This document shows positions 44,175 through 54,565 of a stretch of DNA of 64,000 nucleotides, in pieces. The position numbers and the translations under genes are program-made. The DNA comes from Balneola vulgaris DSM 17893 (GTDB lineage: Bacteria > Bacteroidota > Rhodothermia > Balneolales > Balneolaceae), in NCBI RefSeq assembly GCF_000375465.1, contig NZ_AQXH01000001.1, positions 891,212 through 955,211 of the forward strand, given 5' to 3'. The notes under the pieces were generated by a model. That model saw only the letters and a list, made by a program, of their open reading frames with translations, did no database searches and was not told where the DNA came from. How positions within the stretch are numbered: the first letter of the stretch is position 1; the number at the start of each line of letters is the position of its first letter.

Positions 44175-47100
44175 ATGGTAAAAAAGTTATATACACTTGC
44201 CGTGTTGTTCTTTTTGACGAGTCCTTTGGCGCTCGCTCAGAACGGCACATTAAAGGGTGTGGTAACCAGTGCAGAAACTGGTGAAACACTACCCGCAGTT
44301 AACGTAGTGATCGAATCACTACAAAAAGGTACAGCTACGGACGTTGATGGGAACTATACCCTCTCCGGACTGGATGCTGGCACCTATACAGTAAAAGTAA
44401 GTTTTATTGGATTTACTACAATTGAAGAAGAAGTTACCGTTGGTAACGGCGAAACAATCAAAAACTTTGTTTTAGCTTCTGATGTTGGATTACTTGATGA
44501 AATCGTTGTTTCTGGTGTTGCGGATGCAACTCCACGTAAGAAACTAACGGTATCGGTTGCTAAAGTTGATGCTCAAAGCCTTAACAAAGTACCTGCAACC
44601 TCTATTTCAACAGCACTATCTGGTAAAGTATCAGGTGTGACGATTAAAGCAGCAGGTGGTACTCCAGGGGGTTCAGCTCAGGTTCAACTTCGTGCAGATA
44701 ACAACCTAAATGTTGGATATTCTCCATTAGTAATTGTTGATGGTGTTATCCTTGAAGGAAGTTTAGCTGACATCAACGTTGATGACATTGCTAACATCGA
44801 GGTTGTAAAGGGTGCTGCTGCATCTTCTCTATATGGATCTCGCGCTGGTAACGGTGTAATGGTTGTAACTACAAAGCGTGGTGCTAACCTAGAGAACAAC
44901 AAGATTGACGTTACTATCCGTAACGAATATGGTGTTCAAGAACTTGAAAACTATATTGATCTAGCTGAAAGTCACTTCTACACTCTAGCTACTGACTGGG
45001 AATCGGCTAAAGGTACTTACACTAAATATGATGGTGTAACATACCCAGCTGACTACAAAGGTGGTTACAGTCCAGATATCGTAGGTTCAAGAGCTATTGA
45101 TCCTGACAATTACATGGATAACCCATTTGGTGTTAACAACAACCTACAGGAAGAATTCTTCCGTAACGGTACTAACTACACGAACTTCGTTTCTGTAGCT
45201 ACTCGTGTTAACAACATTAACCTTTATAGCTCTTTCGAAAACTTCAGCAGTGAAGGTATTATCCCTAATACTGATGGTTATGGTCGTAAGAACTTTAGAA
45301 TTAACGCAGATTATCAAGTTGCGGATTGGTTAAGCCTTTCTACTTCTAACTTGTTTATCAATTCTACAAACAACTTCCCTGGTGGCGGTGGTGGAATCTT
45401 CTTCAATATTGTATTGGCGGAGCCTGATAACAACTTATACTTAGACAACCCAGATGGGCAGCCTTACTTTATTCGTCATAACCACTGGAGTAACGAGACT
45501 AACCCTCTTTACAACACCTACAAAAATGACAGAACTGAAGATGAGAAGCGTCAGCTTTCTAACTACTCTGTTAAAGCCACTCCACTTGATTGGTTAGAGT
45601 ACCGTGGTTCTTACTCTTTCGAGAGCATTAACAACAGATACACTTCGTATAACCCATACGACACATGGCAATTAGGTGGTTCTGACCCACTTGGTATTAC
45701 TTACTCTGAAGGTTCTTTATACAAGTACTCTGAAGAAGAATTCTCTCAAACTCTACAGCATACTTTTACTGCTAGAAAACAATTCGGTGATTTATACACC
45801 AAATTTACTGGTAGTTACCTATGGGAAAACAGAGAAACTGAGTTCTTTGATGTAAGTGGTATTAACTTCGCTATCCAAGATCTTCCAAACTTTGGTGCAT
45901 TCAATACTGATGATATCTCAGCAGGTTCAGGTCAAGAAGAGATTTCATCTGAAAACTTATTCGGTATTGTATCTCTTGATTATGATGATAAAGTACTTGT
46001 GGATGCGATGTTACGTCAGGATAAATCTTCTTTATTCGGTGAAAACAACCGTGAGAACATTTACTACCGTGTTTCTGGTGCATATCGTTTAACTGAAGAC
46101 TTTGACATTCCAAATGTTAATGAACTGAAAATCCGTGCTGCTCGTGGTACTGCAGGTATTCGTCCAGCATTCTCTTGGCAGTATGAGACTTTCTCATTAA
46201 GTAATGGTGTTGCTTCTAAGAATACTCTTGGTAACAAAAACTTAAAGCCTTCTACTACTGAAGAAACTGAGTTTGCAATCAATGCTACTATCTTTGATCG
46301 CGTTAGCCTTGAAGCTATCTACGCAACTTCTACTACAAAGGATCAGTTCTTACGTGTTCCATTACTTCCAGTAACTGGATATAATGCACAGTATCAGAAT
46401 GCTGGTACTATTGAATCGAATACTTACGAATTCAATGCTGAGGCATCTATCATTAATAAGAAAGATGTTACTTGGAACATGAACATGACTTGGTCTAAGT
46501 CTGACCAGACGATTACTCAGTTAGATGTTCCTGCATACCAGTCAGGTACTGACAACTTATTCTACATCCGTGAAGGCGAAACTTATGGTGCTATCTACGG
46601 ACGTACTTGGGTTAGAACATTAGATCAAATGGCTGGCCAGTTAGGAACAGGCGAAACTATTGCTGACTACGAAGTAAACAGCGACGGTTATGTTGTACCT
46701 GCAGGTTCTCAAGGAACTTCTAATGAAGAGCCTATCCTTCTTAGAGATGAGAATGGTGATTTAGCATTCGTTGAAATCGGTAATGGTCGTCCAGATTGGA
46801 CTGCTGGTGTTTCTAACACAGTTACTTACAAAGGTTTCTCGTTCTATATGTTATTCGACATCAAGCATGGTGGTGATGTATACAACCGTAAGTCTCAGTG
46901 GTTAACTCGTGATGACAGAAATGGTATCATGGATCAAGCTGGTAAGGCTGATAGCGAAAAGAAGACTTTTGGATACTACAAAGGTTTCTATGATGTAAAC
47001 TCAAACAACTCTTACTGGGTTGAAGATGCTGGATACGTGAAACTTCGCGAGCTTTCGTTGAGCTACTCTTTCGGCGCTCAAGAACTTGAGCCGATCTTCG

Positions 47101-47270
47101 GTAACGCTATCCAAAACATTACAGTTTCTGCAATTGGACGAAACTTGTTGACATGGACTAACTACTCTGGATACGATCCAGAAGTGGGTGGAATTCGTAA
47201 TCCAGTAGACTCAACAGGTGCATATCCTAACTTTAGGAACTACGCACTTTCTGTTCAATTCAAATTCTAA
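44175..47270 (+). CDS. SusC/RagA TonB-dependent receptor 1
   Basis: A 1031-residue outer-membrane transporter that uses TonB energy to import large nutrients captured by its SusD partner. Signal peptide: KKLYTLAVLFFLTSPLALAQ. A carboxypeptidase-regulatory-like domain follows (LKGVVTSAETGETLPAVNVVIE, DVDGNYTLSGLDAGTYTVKVSFIGF in pieces), then the plug with VIVDGVI, IEVVKGAAASSLYGSRAGNGVMVVTTKRG, and a 22-strand barrel ending in FKF. The ATG at 44175 was chosen for its signal peptide; an earlier start at 44052 would add 41 odd residues. SusD partner begins 15 bases later. Substrate unknown. Confidence 0.92.
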   Translation: MVKKLYTLAVLFFLTSPLALAQNGTLKGVVTSAETGETLPAVNVVIESLQKGTATDVDGNYTLSGLDAGTYTVKVSFIGFTTIEEEVTVGNGETIKNFVLASDVGLLDEIVVSGVADATPRKKLTVSVAKVDAQSLNKVPATSISTALSGKVSGVTIKAAGGTPGGSAQVQLRADNNLNVGYSPLVIVDGVILEGSLADINVDDIANIEVVKGAAASSLYGSRAGNGVMVVTTKRGANLENNKIDVTIRNEYGVQELENYIDLAESHFYTLATDWESAKGTYTKYDGVTYPADYKGGYSPDIVGSRAIDPDNYMDNPFGVNNNLQEEFFRNGTNYTNFVSVATRVNNINLYSSFENFSSEGIIPNTDGYGRKNFRINADYQVADWLSLSTSNLFINSTNNFPGGGGGIFFNIVLAEPDNNLYLDNPDGQPYFIRHNHWSNETNPLYNTYKNDRTEDEKRQLSNYSVKATPLDWLEYRGSYSFESINNRYTSYNPYDTWQLGGSDPLGITYSEGSLYKYSEEEFSQTLQHTFTARKQFGDLYTKFTGSYLWENRETEFFDVSGINFAIQDLPNFGAFNTDDISAGSGQEEISSENLFGIVSLDYDDKVLVDAMLRQDKSSLFGENNRENIYYRVSGAYRLTEDFDIPNVNELKIRAARGTAGIRPAFSWQYETFSLSNGVASKNTLGNKNLKPSTTEETEFAINATIFDRVSLEAIYATSTTKDQFLRVPLLPVTGYNAQYQNAGTIESNTYEFNAEASIINKKDVTWNMNMTWSKSDQTITQLDVPAYQSGTDNLFYIREGETYGAIYGRTWVRTLDQMAGQLGTGETIADYEVNSDGYVVPAGSQGTSNEEPILLRDENGDLAFVEIGNGRPDWTAGVSNTVTYKGFSFYMLFDIKHGGDVYNRKSQWLTRDDRNGIMDQAGKADSEKKTFGYYKGFYDVNSNNSYWVEDAGYVKLRELSLSYSFGAQELEPIFGNAIQNITVSAIGRNLLTWTNYSGYDPEVGGIRNPVDSTGAYPNFRNYALSVQFKF

Positions 47271-47285
47271 AATCACTTTTACACT

Positions 47286-48767
47286 ATGAAAGTATTTAAA
47301 TTAAAATCTGTTTTAGGTTTGCTTGCAGCGGGTATGCTGATGAGCTGTGCAGACCTTTCAGTAGAGAATTTAAACAACCCAGATACCCAAAGGGCTTTAT
47401 CTTCTTCTACCGACTTAACCAACGTTGCTTCTGGTTTATTCCGAAGCTACTACGTTGATACCTACGATACTGCTTCTCCAGCTCACTTGATGGCTACATC
47501 TGCGGATGCGGCTACATGTTCTTGGGGTAACTACGGTATGCGTGATATCTCAAGTGAGCCTCGTGGTTCTTGGGATAATGCATCTAACTATACGTACAAC
47601 TACGTTACTAATAATTTCTTCAATGACATGTACTCAAACTTGTCGTCTGCTTCTGATATCCTAGCGGCTATCAATAATGGAGCTGTAGATTTTGGTAACG
47701 ACGTTCCAATGATGAGAGCATGGGCAAAATTCAATCAAGGTCTTTCTTTGATGAACCTAGCTCTTACTTTTGATCAAGCGTATGTAATTACTGAAAACAC
47801 CGATCCTGAAACACTAATCAACCCTACTCTTGTACCATATACAGAAGTAGCTGATTCTGCTGTTGCTTTATTCAATCAAGCAATCTCGATTGCAGATGCC
47901 AACACATTCAGCATCCCTGAAGGTTGGTTAAATGGTGTTACTGCTGATAACGTATTGCTATCAAAACTAGCTAATACTTATGCTGCACGTACTATGTCGT
48001 ACCTTCCAAGAACAGCTGCAGAAAAATCTTCTGTTGACTGGGCTGCTGTTAGAGATCATGCCTTAGCGGGTGTTGATGCTGACTTTAGCGTATTGATGGA
48101 TGACATTACTTGGTTAAATGATTACAAATGGGTAATCGCGTATCCAGGTTGGGGTCGTATCGACATGCGTGTGATTAACATGATGGATGATTCTTATCCT
48201 GCATACAATGCAAATGGTGATGACTATCCAGCACCAGATTCAGCTCGTGTAGTTGACAATGCTGATGTAGATGATAGACTTCTAACCGATTTCGCTCATC
48301 TTTCGTCAAACAACTTCCGTCCTGAGCGTGGTCTTTACCACTTCTCAAGTTTCAGACTAAACCGTTACCAAGATTACATCACTACTTGGGATACGTACTT
48401 ACCTGAAATTCTAAAAGCTGAAAACGACATGTTATTAGCTGAAGCGTACATTGAGTTAAACAACCTTCCAGGTGCTCTAGCAATCTTGAATGACTCAAAC
48501 AATTCAAGAATGGACCGCGGTGGTCTTCCTGCAGTTGCAACTGAAGCTGAAGCTCGTGATGCTATACACCATGAGAGAATGGTTGAGTTAATTAATACTA
48601 GTTATGGAGTAGAGTTCTTTGAAATGAGAAAGAACGACTTACTACAAGCTGGTACGTTATTACAACTACCTCTTCCTGCAAAAGTGTTAGAACTTTTAGG
48701 ATATGAAAAACCATACTACACATTTGGTGGATCTAATCCTTCTTCATCTGCGGGTGGTTGGAGATAA
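47286..48767 (+). CDS. SusD/RagB nutrient-binding lipoprotein 1
   Basis: A 493-residue lipoprotein (Cys21 in LMSC) of the RagB/SusD family, the lid and binding subunit of the adjacent SusC channel. Features include ENLNNPDTQRALSS at the mature start, the TPR helices of the central region (MMRAWAKFNQGLSLMNLALTFDQ), PEILKAENDMLLAEAYIELNNLPGALAILN near the C-terminus, and HHERMVELINTSYGVEFFEMRKND. It is followed by a strong terminator. Ligand cannot be read from sequence. Confidence 0.9.
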   Translation: MKVFKLKSVLGLLAAGMLMSCADLSVENLNNPDTQRALSSSTDLTNVASGLFRSYYVDTYDTASPAHLMATSADAATCSWGNYGMRDISSEPRGSWDNASNYTYNYVTNNFFNDMYSNLSSASDILAAINNGAVDFGNDVPMMRAWAKFNQGLSLMNLALTFDQAYVITENTDPETLINPTLVPYTEVADSAVALFNQAISIADANTFSIPEGWLNGVTADNVLLSKLANTYAARTMSYLPRTAAEKSSVDWAAVRDHALAGVDADFSVLMDDITWLNDYKWVIAYPGWGRIDMRVINMMDDSYPAYNANGDDYPAPDSARVVDNADVDDRLLTDFAHLSSNNFRPERGLYHFSSFRLNRYQDYITTWDTYLPEILKAENDMLLAEAYIELNNLPGALAILNDSNNSRMDRGGLPAVATEAEARDAIHHERMVELINTSYGVEFFEMRKNDLLQAGTLLQLPLPAKVLELLGYEKPYYTFGGSNPSSSAGGWR

Positions 48768-48789
48768 ATTTAGCTTTTTAGCAAAATTT

Positions 48790-48823
48790 GAAGGCCGGCT
48801 CATTTATGAGTCGGCCTTTTTTT
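48790..48823 (+). terminator. Terminator after first susCD pair
   Basis: AAGGCCG and CGGCCTT with inner CTCAT/ATGAG pairs form a long hairpin, followed by seven T. It lies 22 bases after the susD stop. Confidence 0.9.
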
Positions 48824-48888
48824 GTTTACAGACTTCCCAAATAAAGACTTTATAGAATGTCTTCTAATAACCAGATAGATTATTAGGC

Positions 48889-48920
48889 AAAAAAAAAGCC
48901 CTCTTCAAAAGAGGGCTTAT
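48889..48920 (-). terminator. Terminator after initiator tRNA
   Basis: On the minus strand AAGCCCTCTT pairs with AGAGGGCTT around a short loop and is followed by nine T. It lies just downstream of the tRNA 3' end. Confidence 0.85.
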
Positions 48921-48926
48921 TTATAG

Positions 48927-48999
<73 letters not shown>

Positions 49000-49000
49000 A

Positions 49001-49517
49001 TTAGACTCCAAATATACGGATATTATTCAACCACTATCAACCATTCTTTTTCTTTTTTTCAAAATTCGACCCTCAAAACATACGCGCTCTCAATAATTTT
49101 ATTTAGTCTTAGCTAAATTCATTCAGGTACAAATCAATACTGAATCTTATTTCCAAACTGTTAAATAAACATTACTTAAACACCCTAAATTTTAACATCA
49201 TCAGCACCCCTACAAGGGTTACAATATTTAACCTATGATATGAATTGTAAAACAGAAGAAGAGGTATTGACTATTTTTGAACCTCATAAGTCGCTGTTGA
49301 ACAATCAAGTAGTGATCAGTTTTTCAATAAAATCTACGTAATTCTACGTAGTACAGCTCAAAAAATGGCTTTTAAATAACCCTGAACGGTGTTAAGTAAA
49401 GGTCAATAATTTGTTACGTATTTATGTTAGCTGCCCTTCTCCTTAATATTTAGGTAACTATTTGCGGTGTTTTAATCTCATCTAACACTGCTTAATCAAT
49501 CATAAATAATAAAGGAA
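49001..49517. other. 517-base upstream region of second susC
   Basis: No gene was found. The AT-rich region contains a TTACAAT/ATTGTAA inverted pair at 49219-49250 and TTAACAT at 49192-49198. It is long enough for a complex promoter or long leader, but no riboswitch or sRNA fold was recognised. Confidence 0.4.
49219..49250. promoter_or_regulatory. TTACAAT/ATTGTAA half-site pair upstream of susC2
   Basis: TTACAAT at 49219-49225 and ATTGTAA at 49244-49250 form an inverted pair in the opposite order from that at 43968-44000. Both regions share ACCCCTA close by. A common regulator is possible but unproven. Confidence 0.3.
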
Positions 49518-52500
49518 ATGAATAAAAAGATACTTTCTATTCTACTATTCTTTGCATCCATTCCTTCTTTTGTTTTCGCGCAAACCGGAAGCTTAAGCGG
49601 GACTGTTACTGATGCAAACTCAGGAGAATCGCTCCCTGCAGTAAATGTTGTTATCAAGGAATTAGTTAAAGGTACTTCTACTGATGTAGATGGTACTTAC
49701 ACTATCTCTAGTATTCCTGTTGGCACATATACTGTAGTTGTGCGTTACATAGGTTACGTACCATTCGAAAATACCATTGAAATTTCTAGTGGCACGAATT
49801 CTTTAGACATCGCTCTTGAAGAAGACGTACTTCAATTAGAAGAAGTTGTTGTAACTGGATATGGATCTCTACAAAAGAAAGAGATTTCTGGTTCGGTAAC
49901 TTCACTTAAGATGGAATCGCTTCAGAATGTTCCAGTTCAAAGTTTTGAGCAAGCTATTCAAGGTAGAGCTGCTGGTGTTCAGGTAACGAACTCAACAGGT
50001 GCTCCAGGTGCTGCTGTACAAATTCGTGTACGTGGTCAAGGTTCTATCAATGCAGGAAACAGCCCACTTTACATTGTTGACGGTGTTCAGGTTAACTCGG
50101 GTGATTTCAGTTCTTCTGCTCCTTCTAGCAACGTTCTATCATCAATCAACCCTAACGACATCGCTTCTATCAGTATCTTAAAAGATGCAGCTGCTGCTTC
50201 TATTTACGGTGCTCGTGCTGCAAACGGTGTAGTGATCATTACTACTAAGCGTGGTAATGCAGGCGCTACTGAATTTGATTTATCTGTTCGTCAAGGTTAC
50301 CAAGAAGTAATCAAGAGAATTGATGTTTTAAGTTCTGCAGAGCTTATTCAATTAACTCGTGAGAGTTTAGAAAACTACGGCTTTGATGAAGGAGTTATCA
50401 CTGGTTTCATGAATGGCCGTTTTGGTGCTAACCAACCAGAAGACGCTACCATCAACACTGATTGGGCTGACGCTTACTTCCAAAAAGGATTAGGCCAGTC
50501 TTATAACTTATCTGCTCGTGGTGGTGACGAAAAAACTAGATTCTTCATCTCAGGTGGATACGATAGCCAAGAAGGTCAAGTAATCAACTCTGATTACCAA
50601 CGATTAAGTTTACAAACTAACATTGATCACCAAGCTACTGAAAATCTTTCTTTCAAAGCTTCTGTTAACTTAAGTAACTCTGAGTTAAACAGTATCCCAA
50701 GTGGTGGTGCATTTGCTAGTCCTTACCGTGCTGGTATTCTAACACTTCCTACTGAGCCAGTAAGAAATGAAGATGGTACATTCAACACTGATCTTGAAGG
50801 TACTTACTACTTCAATACCGTTTATGATACCGACTTAAACATCAACGAAACTGTAAACAAGCGTCTTATTGGTAACTTAGGTGCTACTTACAATTTCAAT
50901 GATAACATCTCTTTCGAGACTTCTAACTCTATCGATTACTTCACAGTAAGTGATTATGTGTATTGGGATCCTCGTAGTGGCGACGGTGAAAATTACAATG
51001 GATACGCTAGAAAGAACGTATATGAGTTAACAAACTTCTCTACTAGCCAGGTATTAAACTTTGTATACAACTTCGATCAAGTACATGATGTAACTGGTTT
51101 AGTTGGATTCGAATACCGTGAGCAAAACACTGAGAGCTTTGGTGCTACGGCAACTGATTTCCCTAGCTTCCAGTTCAAGAGCTTAAGCTCTGCTGCAGGT
51201 TACTTTGGTGATCCTTCTCAGTCTACTTCTACTTTCCGTACTGCGGGTTACTTCGGTCGTGTAAACTACACGTATGATAACAAGTACATTGTATCAGCAA
51301 CTGCTCGTTATGATGGCTCGTCTCGTTTCGGTAGCGAAAACAAGTTTGGTTTCTTCCCAGCTGTTTCTGCTGCTTGGAGAATCATAAACGAAGACTTCAT
51401 GGCTGATGTAGACGTTATTGACGATCTTAAGATAAGAGTTGGTGTTGGTGTTACAGGTAACGATGCTATCGGCAACTTCGCTTCTCGTGGACTATACGGC
51501 GGTGGTGCAAACTACGGTGGTAGCCCAGGTTTATCTCCATCTCAGGTGGCTAACCCACAACTATCTTGGGAAGAAGCTACTACCTTTAACTACGGTGTTG
51601 ACTTCGCTTTATTAAATGGTCGTATTACTGGTTCTGCTGAATACTTCTTAGAAAAAACTACGAAGTTATTATTCGACCGTGCGATTCCAGGAACAACTGG
51701 ATACACTGAAATCACTCAAAACGTAGGTTCTGTGAACAACAGTGGTTTTGAGATTGCAATTTCTACTACTAACTACAAAACTCAGGACTTCTCTTGGGTA
51801 ACTGATTTCAACATCACTTTCCTAAAAAACGAAGTAACTGGTTTATTTGATGACTTAGATCAATTAGGTACCGACTTATTTGTTGGTGAGGCAATTGGTG
51901 TATTCTATGCTAACCGTTATGCAGGTGTTAACCCAGCTGATGGACGCCCTATGTGGTACGACATTGATGGTAACATCACATACACAAGAAGCCCAGACGA
52001 TCGTGTGATCTTAGGATCTCGCCAGCCAGATAACTTTGGTGGTGTGAACAACACTTTCAACTACAAAGGCTTCCAATTAGAAACTTTCTTCCAGTGGTCG
52101 GCAGGTAATTACCTCCGTAACTCTGACCGTTTCTTCGGTGAGCGTGTAGGTAACACTGTTGATAGAAACCAGTGGGCTACAGTTAACGATCGTTGGAGAC
52201 AACCAGGTGATGTAACTAGCGTTCCTGTAACATGGTACTTAAACCGTTATGGTAGAAAAGCAGACGGTACGGTTGTAAACGACGGTGCTAGCACTTACTA
52301 CACTACTGGATCTAGCCACTTCATTGAAGACGCTTCTTATCTACGTTTAAAGCGTGCAAAGTTTAGCTATGCATTCGATAAGGCTGTAATCGATCAAATC
52401 GGTTTCAGATCATTAAGTCTATTTATCCAAGGAACCAACTTAATTACTTGGACAGAATTTACAGGGTATGACCCTGAAGTAACTGGCGGCAGCACCTTTG

Positions 52501-52553
52501 GTGACTACCCTCAGGGTAAGACATATACCTTTGGTATCAATGTTGGATTTTAA
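49518..52553 (+). CDS. SusC/RagA TonB-dependent receptor 2
   Basis: A 1011-residue outer-membrane transporter. Signal peptide ends near SFVFAQ. The carboxypeptidase-like domain (LSGTVTDANSGESLPAVNVVIK) is followed by the receptor-type motif EEVVVTGYGSLQKKEISGSV, the plug motifs LYIVDGVQVNSGDF and ISILKDAAAASIYGARAANGVVIITTKRG, and a barrel ending in a C-terminal phenylalanine (FGINVGF). AAAGGAA precedes the ATG. It forms a complete locus with the following SusD and SusE-like genes. Only about moderate similarity to receptor 1 is visible outside the shared motifs, so substrate is probably different. Confidence 0.92.
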   Translation: MNKKILSILLFFASIPSFVFAQTGSLSGTVTDANSGESLPAVNVVIKELVKGTSTDVDGTYTISSIPVGTYTVVVRYIGYVPFENTIEISSGTNSLDIALEEDVLQLEEVVVTGYGSLQKKEISGSVTSLKMESLQNVPVQSFEQAIQGRAAGVQVTNSTGAPGAAVQIRVRGQGSINAGNSPLYIVDGVQVNSGDFSSSAPSSNVLSSINPNDIASISILKDAAAASIYGARAANGVVIITTKRGNAGATEFDLSVRQGYQEVIKRIDVLSSAELIQLTRESLENYGFDEGVITGFMNGRFGANQPEDATINTDWADAYFQKGLGQSYNLSARGGDEKTRFFISGGYDSQEGQVINSDYQRLSLQTNIDHQATENLSFKASVNLSNSELNSIPSGGAFASPYRAGILTLPTEPVRNEDGTFNTDLEGTYYFNTVYDTDLNINETVNKRLIGNLGATYNFNDNISFETSNSIDYFTVSDYVYWDPRSGDGENYNGYARKNVYELTNFSTSQVLNFVYNFDQVHDVTGLVGFEYREQNTESFGATATDFPSFQFKSLSSAAGYFGDPSQSTSTFRTAGYFGRVNYTYDNKYIVSATARYDGSSRFGSENKFGFFPAVSAAWRIINEDFMADVDVIDDLKIRVGVGVTGNDAIGNFASRGLYGGGANYGGSPGLSPSQVANPQLSWEEATTFNYGVDFALLNGRITGSAEYFLEKTTKLLFDRAIPGTTGYTEITQNVGSVNNSGFEIAISTTNYKTQDFSWVTDFNITFLKNEVTGLFDDLDQLGTDLFVGEAIGVFYANRYAGVNPADGRPMWYDIDGNITYTRSPDDRVILGSRQPDNFGGVNNTFNYKGFQLETFFQWSAGNYLRNSDRFFGERVGNTVDRNQWATVNDRWRQPGDVTSVPVTWYLNRYGRKADGTVVNDGASTYYTTGSSHFIEDASYLRLKRAKFSYAFDKAVIDQIGFRSLSLFIQGTNLITWTEFTGYDPEVTGGSTFGDYPQGKTYTFGINVGF

Positions 52554-52578
52554 TAGAAATTATAAAACTAATTAAATC

Positions 52579-54006
52579 ATGAAGATTAGAAACTTAACAT
52601 TACTACTATTCTTGTTGGTGTTTGCATCATCAGCTTGTGATAGTCTTCTAGATACTGAGCCGGCTCAATCGGTTTCAGAAGAAGATGCCATTAAAGACCT
52701 AGTAGGTGTAGAAGCCGTACTTAATGGCACTTACGACCGTTTACAAACAGCTGCTTATTACGGAGGTAATTTTATGATTGTCTCTGAAGTACTTGCAGAT
52801 AACATGAAAGTTGCTGTTCAAAACTCAAACCGTTTTGTAACTGAGTGGACAAACCGCCCATTCGCACATTTCGGATTCCATAATACTGCATACGATATCA
52901 TTAATAGAACAAACACTGTTCTTAAAGCTCTACCAAATGTTGGTGGAGACCAAGATAAAATTGACCAGTATACGGGTGAAGCTTTATTCATTAGAGCACT
53001 TGCACACTTCGACTTACTTAGAAGTCTTTCAAGAAACCCTAACCACTTAGTAGATGGATTCGATCTTGGTATCGTAATCAGAACTGAGCCTTTTAGTGGT
53101 GTACTTGACGAAGATGCATTCCCAAGCAGGAGTACTATTACAGATGTATACACGCAGATCAAGAAAGATCTTAACGATGCTATTGCCATCTTAGACCCTT
53201 CTACTAACCAGCGTGCTGACTTCCCATTCAAGGTTTCACAAGTAGCTGCGCAAGCACTATTATCACGTGTTCACCTTTATGAAGGCAACTACTCTGAGGC
53301 TGTAACAGCTGCTACTGATGCAATCAACAACTCTCCTGTAGGGTTAACTGGACCATCTGCGGCTGATCACCTAACTGCATTCTCTGAAGGCGCTGAGTCT
53401 TTATTAGAAATCCAGTTTACTGATGCTGAAACTAGAGGTTTAACTTCTCTTGCGGGTATGTACCGTGATGATATCGGATATGGTGACATTGTTCCTACTG
53501 ATGAGCTTTTAGGCCAGTTTGAAGCAGGCGATGTTCGTTTAGACATCTTAGATGCTCCTACTGCTAGAGGTTCTGAAACTGTTCGTTACTCGCAAAAATA
53601 TGCTGGTTACGATGGTACTGCCTTAGGAACTGATAATGTAATTGTTATTCGTTTGGCTGAAGTATACTTAAACAGAGCTGAAGCTTACGCTAAACAAGAT
53701 ACTCCAAACGAAACAGCTGCACTTGCAGACCTTAACCTAATCAGACAACAACGTGGGCTAGCTCCATTAGTTGGTCTTACAGGTCAAGCTCTTATCGATG
53801 CAATTCTTAAGGAAAGAAGACTTGAGTTAGCGTTTGAAGGACACCGTGCTTACGACTTAAAGCGTAACGGTATGGGCTTCCCAAAACCTGACGAAGGAAT
53901 TACCATTCCTTACGACGATTACCGCATCGTGGCTCCTTACTACGAGCAAGAATTGGATGCGAATCCGAATATTGTTCAAAACCCTGGTTATACCGATAAC
54001 AACTAA
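52579..54006 (+). CDS. SusD/RagB nutrient-binding lipoprotein 2
   Basis: A 475-residue RagB/SusD-family lipoprotein (lipobox Cys20, SSACDSLLDTEPAQSVSEEDA). Typical parts include EAVLNGTYDRLQ, TGEALFIRALAHFDLLRSLSRNP, ALLSRVHLYEGNYSEAVTAATDAIN and the C-terminal IRLAEVYLNRAEAYAKQ...LNLIRQQRGL...LIDAILKERRLELAFEGHRAYDLKRNG block. It lies 25 bases after receptor 2 and 10 bases before the SusE-like gene. Confidence 0.93.
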   Translation: MKIRNLTLLLFLLVFASSACDSLLDTEPAQSVSEEDAIKDLVGVEAVLNGTYDRLQTAAYYGGNFMIVSEVLADNMKVAVQNSNRFVTEWTNRPFAHFGFHNTAYDIINRTNTVLKALPNVGGDQDKIDQYTGEALFIRALAHFDLLRSLSRNPNHLVDGFDLGIVIRTEPFSGVLDEDAFPSRSTITDVYTQIKKDLNDAIAILDPSTNQRADFPFKVSQVAAQALLSRVHLYEGNYSEAVTAATDAINNSPVGLTGPSAADHLTAFSEGAESLLEIQFTDAETRGLTSLAGMYRDDIGYGDIVPTDELLGQFEAGDVRLDILDAPTARGSETVRYSQKYAGYDGTALGTDNVIVIRLAEVYLNRAEAYAKQDTPNETAALADLNLIRQQRGLAPLVGLTGQALIDAILKERRLELAFEGHRAYDLKRNGMGFPKPDEGITIPYDDYRIVAPYYEQELDANPNIVQNPGYTDNN

Positions 54007-54016
54007 TTTTAAAGAC

Positions 54017-54448
54017 ATGAAAATTTTCAATAAAATTTTAGTACTACTATTAGCCATTGGGTTTACTGCATGTGGAGAAAACACTTCAGTATCATACGAT
54101 GGTCCTTCATTAGTAGAATTCCCATTAGCTGCAACAACTGTAGACGAAGGCGCTGGCGCTACTACTATCAGAACTCAGTTAGTTGGGCCACACGAGGCAA
54201 CCGACCTAAACGTAACATTTGAAGTAGACGAAGCTAGTACAGCTGTTGCTGGAACACACTACACTCTAACTACAAATGGTTCATTCACTATTCCTGCAAA
54301 CAGCAGCTTTGGTGATATCGAACTTACTATCGCTGACGGTACACTAGCCTCTGACGAGACTGTGACTTTGATCATCAACCTAACAGGTGGCGATCTTATT
54401 CCTAGCGAAAACTACAAAACTCATACTTTGACTATCGACGGTCAATAA
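54017..54448 (+). CDS. SusE-like surface lipoprotein
   Basis: A 143-residue lipoprotein with lipobox Cys19 (GFTAC). The mature chain is a single beta-sandwich with repeated threonine-rich strands (TTVDEGAGATTIRTQLVG, HYTLTTNGSFTIPANSS, DIELTIADGTLASDETVTLIINL), resembling Calx-beta/SusE-type or DUF4843-like surface domains that help bind ligand. ATG 54017 gives a signal peptide; an upstream in-frame start would overlap the susD gene. It is the third gene of locus 2 and is followed by a terminator. Confidence 0.75.
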   Translation: MKIFNKILVLLLAIGFTACGENTSVSYDGPSLVEFPLAATTVDEGAGATTIRTQLVGPHEATDLNVTFEVDEASTAVAGTHYTLTTNGSFTIPANSSFGDIELTIADGTLASDETVTLIINLTGGDLIPSENYKTHTLTIDGQ

Positions 54449-54469
54449 TTAGAGTTTGACACTTTTATA

Positions 54470-54506
54470 AAAAGGCACTCATTTAATTATGGGTGCCTTT
54501 TTTTTA
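54470..54506 (+). terminator. Terminator after second Sus locus
   Basis: AAAGGCACYC and GGGTGCCTTT arms form a hairpin followed by a T-run of about eight, 22 bases after the SusE-like stop codon. Confidence 0.88.
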
Positions 54507-54565
54507 TTACCCCTCCCCTTCATTCCTTATCTTCCAGCAAGAATTTTAACATTTAGATTTTCAGA